NCBI RefSeq assembly: GCF_037042905.1
Contig: NC_087254.1
Coordinates: 18,222,603-18,286,602, forward strand
DNA length: 64,000 nt
Direction: 5' to 3'
Source of the DNA: Lytechinus pictus
Taxonomy: Eukaryota > Echinodermata > Echinoidea > Temnopleuroida > Toxopneustidae
Shown here: in pieces, positions 34,001 to 44,800 of the stretch
Position numbering within the stretch: the stretch's first letter is position 1
How the letters are laid out: every line of letters begins with the position of its first letter
Notes under the pieces: generated by a model
Told to the model about the DNA's origin: nothing
What the model saw: only the letters and a program-made list of their open reading frames with translations
The model's database searches: none
Translations under genes and position numbers: made by a program

Positions 34001-34960
34001 GCACTATAACTCAGTCATTAGAGCGGCTTAACCCTAACTAGGCCGGGCTTTTTTGGCTGTTCTGTGGCCGGGGGGGGTTGATTCAACCCCCCCACTGAGA
34101 TCTCGGCCACCGATCGCGCGAGCACCGCAAAAATTTGCACGCTGGTAGTGTGCGATGTAATCTACAAGGCTGTATGGTAAAATTTTCAAAAAAAATGAGA
34201 TTTTATTTTATATGAATTAATTATGCTAATTTATGCATAAATCATACTTTTTGCTCTAATTCACTAAATAAAGCTCCTAGAATGCTAATTTTTGGTAAAA
34301 ATATTCTTTGTAGCATTCTTAACAATTGCAATTGAAAAAAACTTCGGTTCGGAAATCAATTTCTTATGTATTTTATTGTTTTATGAATTTCTTATGTATT
34401 TCTTTGTTTTTCAACCTTTTGTTTTTCTTTGTTTTTTTCACCAGATTTATTGCACAACCTTTCTGAAGCATAATTATGCTAAAATCAATTGCTTTCAGCT
34501 GTTTGAAGTAAAAATAATCATATCTTTATGAATAAGATGAGAAAACTCAATTTGCATTGACTTTGTACACAAAATCACGTTTTGGAACAACTTTTGGTCT
34601 GACATGCGCTTACAAAATGTTGCGTAATTTCAGAACCGCGTACCCGGGCGTCGTAAATTTGGTCTCAAAAGATGCGTGAGACTTAAAAGTATAAACTCTG
34701 CGAGTGGCGCGGTAAAAAAATTTCGCGTGGCGGAATGATCGCAGAAAATGTTGAGGGGGGGGTTGATTCAACCCCCCCCCCGGCCATTTTAGGGTTAAGG
34801 GTCCTCTCCGAGGGACCTGGTAATGAGGATCCCGCTGACCCGGGTTCGATTCCCACTTGGTGTGGTAGTGCTCTTTGGTAAGGCATTAATCCTCATTACC
34901 AGGTCCCTCGGAGAAGACCCCTAAGCCGTCGGTCCTCTGGTTCACGCTTTCTTAGCAATC
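33999..34960 (+). repeat. tRNA-derived SINE split by an insertion
   Basis: The head ATAACTCAGTCATTAGAGCG (A-box) is at 34008-34027. After the insertion it resumes with GGGTCCTCTCCGAGGGAC and the B-box CGGGTTCGATTCCC (34841-34854). The tail turns back on itself: GTCCCTCGGAGAAGACCC repeats the earlier block inverted. Confidence 0.75.
34032..34794. mobile_element. piggyBac-like MITE (763 bp) with TTAA duplication
   Basis: Ends CCCTAAC ... TTAGGG, flanked by TTAA at 34028-34031 and 34795-34798. Further inside, GGGGGTTGATTCAACCCCCC occurs near both ends. Removing the element with one TTAA leaves GCTTAAGGGTCCTCTCCGAG, very close to GCTTAAGGTCCTCTCCGAG at 869-887, an empty-site equivalent. No transposase. 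Confidence 0.85.
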
Positions 34961-35140
34961 GGGTTAAAATTCACCACCATTTACCAAATGTCAAAGACTT
35001 AATTTAAATGAGAAAAAAAATAACTTGGGGGATGGGGAAAGCAGACAAGCAAAAAGACAAAGAAAAAAAAGAGGTCAAAGGTCACAACCACTTTTCTGTT
35101 GAAAAAATTTCTGACAATCCACAAAGAGTCTCACATTTGC

Positions 35141-35160
35141 CCCCCCCCCCCCCCCCCCCC
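35141..35160. repeat. Poly-C run of about 20
   Basis: An uninterrupted C tract, one of many long C/G homopolymers in the window. Confidence 0.95.
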
Positions 35161-35164
35161 GCCC

Positions 35165-36600
35165 GTCATATCTGTGCCTTGTGGGACCTGCATAAAATTA
35201 TGATTATGGATATTTGTAGTGATTGCCCTGTTAATGGTTCAACAAGTGGCAAGCAGAAGATTCTCATCAAGAAGCTGCAAATCATCTTTTAAAATATCAA
35301 TTATTTCAATCCTGGTCCTGAATCTGAATGGTCCTTCTGTGGGATTTGAAACAAACTCACTTTCAATGTTTAAGCCTTTAAAAAAACTTGAGTGAAGGTT
35401 TCATAATGAATTTGGGATATCATCTAACATTCCAATCTTATAAATTGTGTTATTTAATTTTTGTTTCATCTATTTGTCCTTTGTAAAAGTTAAATTATAT
35501 CTTGCATTTTACAAAATGGCCTCCAAATCACTTTTTTTCAATCTCACAGCTTCCAAATAAGTCAAGGCAAATATATTGACAGTTTTGATTTTCATAGAAT
35601 TGTTCCTTCCGGCGTAATAGTGCCGAGACTAATATGGTCACCATCTCAGATATTACAAAATGGCTGCTAAAAACAGATTTTTGTTAAATTTTACAAATTC
35701 TAATACTTTAAAACTCATATTTACTGCTAAGTAAATCAGAGAATCAGGGAATAATGTAATGAAAGCATATATGTTCTGTGGTTGTAGGGTTATAATACTG
35801 ATGTAGTGTATGAGGCATACCAAACAGCACACTTAGACAGGTATGTAAATATTATATGTAAAATAAAGCTTTAATAAAAAGCAATGAATACCATATTGGT
35901 ACTTATGTGCATGATCAACCCTTTATTGCCTACTCCTTATTACCTGCATTTGTCTCTTGAGAGAGAGAGATAGAGAGGGGGGGGGGGGGCTGGATGGGGC
36001 ACAGTATATCAAGGCATGTTAGAGATATAGTAGAGTGGTTATGAGAGCTTATGTCACTTAAGTGATAATTTCTATAGCAAGAATATAGAGAGAGCTATAT
36101 AATGGAGTGGAGAGAGAGACAGACTGAAAAAGGGACATTGTGTGCAGGAAGGTTTTAAAGAGACCCATACAAAGAGTATGTTGGTGAGTCCTGACCAGCT
36201 AGAAGCATTACAAAGCAAAATTCATTTTTTATATTGTGAAAGAAAGCAGACTTTATGGATAGGAAACTAGGTTTGTTTAGAAGATATCATATGCCCCCCC
36301 CCCCCATAAATTAGTTATACTTACCCTTTTCTACTTTTCCTCTTCCCCTCTCCCCCTAATTTTTTCATGCCTGAATATAGGTGTATACCTCAGTACCTGC
36401 TGCCAAGAAATGCGTCCAAGGAGATGGATAAAAATATGCTATACCTTTTAGAGAAATTCAGTGTAGAATTGTCCCGTCACTTATTCAACTCGGGGAAGCA
36501 AAGTTGATATATACCAATTGATTGGAAGAGCTCTCATTTCAGTCTTTATTTAAAAAGAAAATATATCCCTTTTATTCCTTTGCTTCCCCCTATTCCTACC
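35165..36600. other. Intergenic AT-rich sequence
   Basis: Holds a GAGA/G9 tract at 35958-35990 and a C-run at 36294-36305. No coding exon supported. It could contain an upstream untranslated exon of the LRR gene that I cannot identify. Confidence 0.5.
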
Positions 36601-36638
36601 CCCCCACCGCTGATCACTATTTTATTTTGTTTTGTTCT

Positions 36639-37495
36639 GGGGTGGTATTCTGAGATCCATTTTATCTCAGATAAAATAAAATATTTTATCTCCGTTAAAA
36701 TCGGTGAGATAAAATATCATTAAAATCTCTCCGAATTGGTATTCTGAGAACAATTTTATCTTCATATTATCTCTGTAAGACACACCTATTTTTTAATCAA
36801 TATCCAATTAGAAACATGCTTTTATAGCTCTCTCATATCACTCAACCAATGGAAATCCATTCCGCTAGGAGGTGTGGCGAAAGAGTGAGATTGCGTCAAT
36901 TTATTGACTTCAATATGCTTGCACTATACGCTTGCGCGTCTATCTTTACAGAGATTTATTTTTTTTTTAAATGGTAATACTCTCATCTTTTTTTCAAATT
37001 CTATATCGTATCTTTTCAAGCATCATTTCAAAGACAATATTAGTCAAGAAAAGTCTTATGAAATGCTTCCTGATAGTACAGGAACAACTGTAAGGTGTTG
37101 TTTTCAATGAATATATCATTTTTCTTAATTTTCATGCCAACATTTGGAGTTAATTCACCTAGAAATATTGACGAAATCAACGTCGCGGAGATAAAATAGC
37201 CCGTACCCTCTTTTAAATTTATTTTATTTTTTCTTCAAAGTAACTTGGGCGCAAGCACATCACCCGTGTTGCAATGGCCAGATACGCGATGGGTATGTCT
37301 ACGCAGCCACTGCTCTGATTAGATAGGCAAGATAAAATTTTAAATTTTTTCTGAGAGATAAATGTCATAAATGTCATCTCAGAATACCAATTTGTCTTGT
37401 CTTGTCTTGTCTTTCCGTTGATGCCCACAATCAAAGTGTTGATTATTATGGCAAACTTTATTTTAAAAGATAAAATGACCTCAGAATACCGCCCC
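36639..37495. mobile_element. Nested fold-back element
   Basis: Outer ends GGGGTGGTATTCTGAGATC and GACCTCAGAATACCGCCCC. An inner perfect pair AATTGGTATTCTGAGA (36734-36749) / TCTCAGAATACCAATT (37377-37392). Both are followed inward by ATTTTATCT-type sequence, so the same family appears twice, one inside the other. Non-coding. Confidence 0.8.
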
Positions 37496-37734
37496 TTGTT
37501 GTTGTTTTTTCCCTGCTGCAGCGCAGCCTAATTTGCCGATACCATACAACATAATACAACGCAGAGGGGATCGGAGGAGTGAGAACACTGAATTTTTATT
37601 GTTGGTTGTCACTTTACCCCGTAAAGGATTTTCTAAAGTCACAGTAGGTAGGTATGCCTACTAATTTGGGAGCATCAATTTTTATTTTGTTGTGCTGGAA
37701 AGTTGATTAACAAAACAGAATTCATGTTCGTTTC

Positions 37735-38340
37735 AGTGCGCAGAGCAGAGCCGTCCTAACGTTAGATCGAGGCCGCGGCTGTGGCAAGCGCTAACTCGAG
37801 GAGGAGCTCCCCGACCTCTCCGGGCCGCAGCGGGCTAGAGCCGGGCTAGACAGCTGGCAGCCGTCTGTTTCGAGGAGTTTTTTTAACATTTTATTTTTTT
37901 TTTAATTTCTCCTCATACACAGACGGCTCGCTAGCGTGCAGCCACCATTAGGGGACTTGCAATGCAAAATCCCCCCGTCGGGGCTCTTCAATTTTTGTCT
38001 TTAATGAGTAAAAATTTTGAAAATTCACGCGACCAAAATGCAAATTAATATTCCCTCTTGGCATCAATTGCCAAAAAACGGAGAAAAATCAAGTTAAAAG
38101 GAACAAAAACAGTGACTTATCTCGGCTGTCGCGCAAATTCACTTCCCCGTTTTATCCGATCTTAAGTACATAAACATATGGCCATTGAGTCCCCTGTACA
38201 GATCGCGCTAGAACTTCGGTCTCTGTATTTGGTGAGTGAAGCCAACGGAGTTCAGCTGAACAACCAACATAACAGAGACCGAAGCTTTTGGTCTAGAGCC
38301 GGGCTGGCCTGGGCGAGCCGCGTGGTCCGGTTCCAAAATA
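37735..38340. other. GC-rich, hairpin-rich block upstream of the LRR gene
   Basis: AGAGCCGGGCTAGACAG (37838) has a relative CTAGAGCCGGGCTGGCC (38293). CTTCGGTCTCTGT (38214-38226) pairs perfectly with ACAGAGACCGAAG (38272-38284). GCCGTCTGTTTCGAGGAG pairs imperfectly with CTCCTCATACACAGACGGC. Could be a promoter-proximal region or a decayed element. Confidence 0.45.
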
Positions 38341-38419
38341 TAAATTGACTGCAAAATTTCACTTTCTGCTTTAAATTGTAATTTCTGACGGAAGAACTGC
38401 CTCGGTTTGACACATTATA

Positions 38420-39005
38420 GCACTGATGTCAAGACGCTAATGCAGTAACAGCAGTTTCGCACTGTTCGAGTTCGAGCGAATTTTCGCGGCAGAAATTGTT
38501 CACAAAAATGAAAATGTCATCAATCTCTCCTCTCCGGCTCTCCTCAAATTTTGAGGTCAATAAGCAATATATGCCAGTCGCTTCTCCAAATATCGTGATC
38601 GGCTGTATTTCGGCTGGTATCAACGTTATCGTTCAAATTCTCACTCAGTCAGACATCGTTTCGCTTGACTTTGCCGTAATTTTGATATGGACTGAACTTG
38701 CGACCAAAAGATCGATTTGCCTGTGTGGCAGCTCACCCGTTCGCCACATGTTTGTATGATTTGGTCGCTAATTTCAGTCCATGTGAAGCCAAGAAAAACT
38801 AGGCGATGTCTGAGCTGAGGATTCGAACGATGACGTCGAGATCGAAGCCGAAATACAGTCGTTCCCAATCGCGATATTCAGAAAAGTTATGGGCATATTG
38901 ACCTTGTAATTTGATTAAGGGACTTGCTATGTCCAATTTGTGGTCGGGAAATTTGCTTGAAGTTGGCTGGTGCGAAACTGCATTAAGACCTAGTGCCGAT
39001 GTCAA
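38420..39005. repeat. Long degenerate fold-back, arms about 270 bp
   Basis: GCAGTTTCGCAC (38448) pairs with GTGCGAAACTGC (38970), GGCTGTATTTCGGCT with AGCCGAAATACAGTC, and ATGGACTGAACTTGCGACCA with TTGGTCGCTAATTTCAGTCC. The hairpin tip lies near 38735. Non-coding despite short frames on both strands. Confidence 0.75.
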
Positions 39006-39688
39006 TTTTACTATACTGTGTAGCCCTAGCCTAGGGCTAGGGCAGGCCAAAAATTAAAAAAATAGCGTAAGTTGTAACCCGACTGACTGACTTGTCTCTC
39101 GTACGTGCCTCATTCTCTCAGAGTCGAACTTTGACCCCTGACAACTTTTTATATTTTTGTTTGCATTTGACCCGCAAAAGACAAGTGCCGACTGACCCTA
39201 ATTCCCAATTTTCATTCTTTGCCTCTATTTTTAAAATTGCAGGAAAACTTAAGCATGATGATAAATTTGTTTCCTTAAAAGGAGAAAAATTAGAGAAAAT
39301 GTCAGTCAAAGTTAGCAAAGGTTTAACAAAAATGCAAAGAATAAGGTTTTGGGTTAGGAATTTGCTTATCTTATTCACTTTCAAAACTTGAAGATGTAAC
39401 TTTGTAACTTTTTCTGGAATATTTTTTTCTAAATTTTAGCATTTTTTCCACAATCTGGAGGAATTTTATTCAGAACTGAAAGAAATCACCAAAGGGAATA
39501 TTGTCTGAATTCAAATCAATATGCTGTCTTCAGCAATGAAATATTAAATTGTGACACTCAGACCTCTGTAATCCTGGTATGTGCACATTCTTCAGATTTT
39601 GGAGACTTAACAAGAGTTAAAAAAGCTTGGCTGAACACATTATATTGGTATTACCGTAGTGTTTTTAACACTGCCCTCTTTTATTTAA

Positions 39689-40728
39689 AGATCAAGTCCA
39701 CCAAAGGGAAATATTGATTTGAATAAATAGAGAAAAATCAAACTAGAATAATGCTGAAAATTTCATCAAAATCAGATGTAAAAAAGAATGTTATGACATT
39801 TTCAATTTTCGCTTATTTAAAAAAAAACAGTGATATGCATGTCAGTGACATGCAAATCAAATGAGACAGTCGATGATGTCCCTCACTATTTCTTTTGGTT
39901 TTTTTATTGTTTGAATCATACAATCAGGGTGCTACATAACTTTTTAGAAGTGCTTGCCCGGTCGGGCAAGTAAATTTTTAAATAGTTGGAATATACTTCC
40001 CCAAAAATCTATTACACTTGCCCCAAAAAATCCTTGAAAAAAAAGTTTTACCTCTGCAAAAGAAAGTTTTGCGGTTTTGTAAACCATTGACCTTTTCTCT
40101 CTTTTGACATGAACTGATCTACCTTGTTATTGCATTTCTTTTTCCCAAGAGATTTTATCTTACCTGCCATGACCAAAATTAGGGTCAATATCATATCATA
40201 TCGACCCTAATTTTGGTCATTCTACTGTGAGAATTTTGCTTTCTACTGTGTGAATTTTGCTTGCCCTATTCGGGCAAGTTGTTTTGCTCTATACTTCAAA
40301 ACACTTGCCCGACTCTAACTTTTACTTGCCTTGGGCAATCGGGCAAGTGCTTATATAGCACCCTGATACAATATTTCATTTTTTACAAATTTGACAATAT
40401 GGACCAACTTGACTGAACCATTAAACAATGCTAATTCCATATCTTCAGGGAGGAATTATCGTTGTTTCACTTGATAATGAGGAGATAATTAGAACATTTC
40501 ATATATTTCATATAATAAAATCCAAAGAAATAGTGAGTGGATGACGTCATCAGTCTCATTTGCATTACTGACCAGCATGTGTGTATAGCTGTCTTGTGAA
40601 AGTAAACAAAATTTTAAAATGTCATAACTTTCCTATTTTACATCTGATTTCAATTAAATTTTCAGTGTTATGCTTGTTGGATTTTGCTTTTTTTAATCAA
40701 ATTAACTTTGTTGGGGTGGACTTGTCCT
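39689..40728. mobile_element. MITE family A, copy 3, carrying a nested MITE
   Basis: TTAA, then AGATCAAGTCCACC ... GGGGTGGACTTGTCCT, then TTAA (39685-39688, 40729-40732). Continuity around the insert matches the copy at 15139-15727. Ends just upstream of the LRR gene exon. Confidence 0.85.
39925..40365. mobile_element. 441-bp hAT-like MITE nested in family A
   Basis: Terminal inverted repeats CAGGGTGCTA / TAGCACCCTG and a direct ATACAAT on each side (39918-39924, 40366-40372). Subterminal GGGCAAGT/CTTGCCC repeats. Internal perfect 16-bp palindrome arms GACCAAAATTAGGGTC / GACCCTAATTTTGGTC (40171-40186, 40203-40218). Confidence 0.88.
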
Positions 40729-40820
40729 TTAATATCCTTTTAATTTTTGGTTAACATAATTTTCATTTCTCTTTCCTCATTACAGGAAATATTCTTTAGA
40801 GGAGTCTTTTGAGTGGTGGA

Positions 40821-41839
40821 ATGATGTACAGAGGTGGAAAGTGTACTGCTGAAGAGGGGAGTGTACAAGATGAATCAGTTGATCTGGAATCTCAGGAATT
40901 GTCTCATTTTGACATTGGTGCTCTTAAAGTAGCAGGTACTTGCATCAGCAACATCACAGAGCTGAATTTGAATTACAACAGCCTGTCTACATTGCCGGTT
41001 GATTTATCCAGTGCTCTCCCGAGAATACAAATTCTTAGTTTGAGTGGAAATGATTTGAAAGAATTGCCATCTTCTATAGGGAGTCTTGAAGAGCTCAGAA
41101 TTCTGACTGCCAATGAAAATGAGATTGCGGTGCTCTCCACTGCTCTCTTTCAGCTCCACAGATTGGAGGAGCTTCACCTCCTCGGGAACAGATTAAAACA
41201 TTTGTCTCCAGAAATCTGTCATCTTAAAAATCTCAGGAACTTAACTGTAGAAGACAACCAACTAAGTGACTTCCCGAGCACTCTGGGAGATTTGGAGAAT
41301 TTACACACCCTTGAAGCAAGTGAAAATCACCTTGAATCTCTGCCTGTGAACTTTGGTAACCTCAGGAATCTAACAATCTTGAATATTGGCAGGAACAAAC
41401 TTCTGGAGTTACCAGATAGCTTTGGAGATTTGCCCTCATTACAGTATGTAGATGTATCAAACAACTATCTTCAAGAATTGACCCCTCGGCTGACATCGGC
41501 ATCCAGGTGCCTGGTGAAGTTCACTGCTGCTGACAATCTTCTGAAGAAGTTTCCTCCTTGGATTGCAGAACTCACTCATATCCGGGAAATCTATTTTGGA
41601 AACAATTACTTAGATCACGAGCTTCCAGAAAACTTTGGAACCGTAAGTGGAAACACTTTAAGACACATGGATGTTGGTGCAAATTTCCTTGATCAACTTC
41701 CCGAAGGTATTGGACAGCTGAGAAATGTTGAAACTCTTCATTTTGGGAGCCACATTATGGAAATTGAGAGGAGGGCCTTTCAGAACGGTAATCGCATCGC
41801 ACAGCTTCCAGAATCTTTCGGACAGATGATGAACCTCAG
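40821..41839 (+). CDS. LRR gene coding exon 1
   Basis: 339 codons plus two bases, carrying about twelve LRRs in one exon. The donor is GTAATT at 41840 and the Arg codon is split. The open frame starts earlier at a TTG, but ATG 40821 is the first Met. Confidence 0.88.
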
Positions 41840-44800
41840 GTAATTGAGTTTCATATTCTCTAAATATAGTTCAGGGTTTGGATTAATCCTAGACCACCAT
41901 GACCAAGGTTTTGGATTTATTGTTGATTTTCCTCAGTGCACCTCTTCTTAGCCTTGAATATATTTGTGTCCTATTTTTAGTCTGCATGTCACCTTTGTGC
42001 CTCTTTATGTTTGTAACTAGATTATTATTAATGTAGATATAGAAAAAGCATTTTCAATTCCCCATAAAGTTCTCATGATATTGCTTTAAACATTTGAAAA
42101 TAATGTGTTTTTAATCATTACTATCCACAGACATTTGCGGCTAGATGAAAATCACCTGCATAGTCTCCCGAATAATTTTGGGGATTTAAGTTCCTTGGAA
42201 TACCTTGATCTTGGGCAGAATGTTCTGAGGAGGCTTCCTGCATCTTTTGGCTGCCTGCGTTCACTGAAGACGTGTCTTCTGTCTAAGAACAATATAGAAT
42301 GCCTTCCAGAGAACTTTGGTAACCTGAGATTACTAGAGAGACTTAGAATCAATGCAAACCAGGTGAGTGAGATCCAATGTAGGAAATACAGAAGGTGATA
42401 TCATCCTCATCACAGTCTGAGTCACCCCTATAATTCCCCAAGTGGTATGCTTTGGGGCAACCATAATGTCTATAGACCATTCAGAGTAAATAATTGGTTA
42501 TCTAGTAGAATGGATGGTTGTAAAATGGTATGATAATATGGGAAAGCATAACAATTCCTTTGCTTGCCTGCACACAAACACTAGCAAATATCATTTTTGC
42601 AACATACTGTTGAAAAATATCTATTCTTCTGTAGCAAAATGTGAAGGAATACATTTATCAAAAGTAATCAGTAAAATAAATGCATAGTTGTCAACCATCA
42701 TTATAAATATCATGTTCTGACTTTAATTGTTATGATTACTGCGCAAAAGTTTATCGACATCTGACATATTTTTTTTCTCATGTTGTCCAATATCATAATC
42801 TGATCTTGTTTGGTTTTATATAGCTGAAAGAACTTCCTGCATCATTTGAGCAGCTAGTGAATCTTCAAACTCTTGATCTGGTTGACAATCATCTAAGGGA
42901 GTTCCCTGCATGCCTCAACAAACTAACCAGTCTAGTCAGAGTTGCTTTAGATGATGTAAGTGGGGAAAACCCCAAATTCACTTGTTGGCCCTTTCATATT
43001 GAGTTCTTCACTCATTATTTGTTGGAAGTTGATCACTTTACTGGCACACATTCTTCACTTCTCTTGCAAAAACATTCTACTTCTCTCATAGTGAGCACTT
43101 CCCTGCAGATTAGAATCTGCCCTCTGAAATGTTGACAGCTGACTGTGCGTTTCCTGACAAAAATCGGCATGTATGTCACCTATTGCGTACTCTACAATAT
43201 TGTGTAGTCGATTATTCTGAAATATTGTAATTTATTTTATTACTCCAATTTCTGCATGAATTAAACTGATAAACAATAATGATATCTGAAAATTCTAAAT
43301 CTTCTTGAATGTTTTAATGTTGAAAAAAAAAATATTAAAGGAAGAGGAGCTAGGATTGCCTTGTAATTTGAGGATTCAGAAATGCTTATTTTCCTTTTGA
43401 AATTTCTGTCACATACAATAGATGCCAGGGTAATAATATCAAATTAAGCGCATAGGGACGCATTTGGCAGTGATATGCGCTATACATGTATAAGTATGTT
43501 GATATTATTATTATTATTATTTGATACCCTCTTGAATGTTTCAAAATAAAAAAATTATTTCAATTATTGAATGCTCTAGTAATAGTGGTATTACTGTTTT
43601 TTCTTTGACTCAGAATGACTTTGAGCTTGACATTCCTGAAGTGTTGCACCTCGACTCAAGGGCTAAGTATCCTGCTGATGGCATTCACAAGTTTGTCAGG
43701 ACTACAGAGTTTCATGATACTGACAAGATGGTAACTATTGGGACCGTTTCTTCTACAAAGTCTATGGGAATGAGGGAATTTAACACATTAAAACTCTGCC
43801 TTTGTAAAAAAAATGAATAGATAAATGTGAGTATGGTAGTATAATTGTAGTAAATGTGGCTGATTTACGCTCTTTTGGTGTATATTGACATATTTAATAC
43901 AGTTAATACTGCTGTACCCGCTGTACTTAAAAAAAACCACACACAGGAGTGTTTGTCTTTTAAATGCTATTTTATGTTTCTTTGAATATCTACAGTTCAA
44001 GTGGCTTATATATATATATTATTTTATTAAATTTTTTGGTCAGTAGTTCACATTGGTCACATAGGCCCAAATACCCCCATTCTCCCTGTAACTAAGAACT
44101 TTAATTATTAGTTTTGGGGTCACAAATTCAAGGCCTAAGCAGCTTTTACATTCATGAAATTTTCATATATTTATGGTAACCAAATAAGAATTTGAGTTAT
44201 AATTTGTAAGGTTATAAGAGTAAAAAAATTATCTGATTAGATTTGGAGGGCACAAGGTCAAAGGTCACATTGGTTATTACGTGATAATGATAAATTTAGA
44301 AGTTATAGGTGTGTAGTGTATTTTTGATCTGGCAAAAGTGTAGGCATAGATTTTGACTGCTAATTTTTAAGAAAATAACATAAATGATACACTGAACTTC
44401 CTCCTATTCATTATTATAATAATAATAAAAATAGCGGTATATTTACCCAGGGTAGCCACTTCAGTTCCCAAAACTGTTCTCCCAGCGGGCCCTGCTATTA
44501 TTACCCCGGCTTTAGCTGGGCTGCCTAGGCGCTCAAGCATTCAATCCTGCCGGGTACCCATTCACCTCACCTGGGTCAAGTGCAGCACAATGTGGATAAA
44601 TTTCTTGCTTAATGAAAACACGCCATGGTTAGGATTCGAACCCACGACCCTCTGTTTGAAAGGCAAGAGTCAGAACCACTAGACCATGACGCGCCCACAC
44701 AAATTTTAGGACTTAATCTTGAAAGTCTGATTGCTATTTATTATTTTACTTTGTTTTGTGTTGGAGGGTTGGATTGGATTTATAAATTTTCATACTTCTC

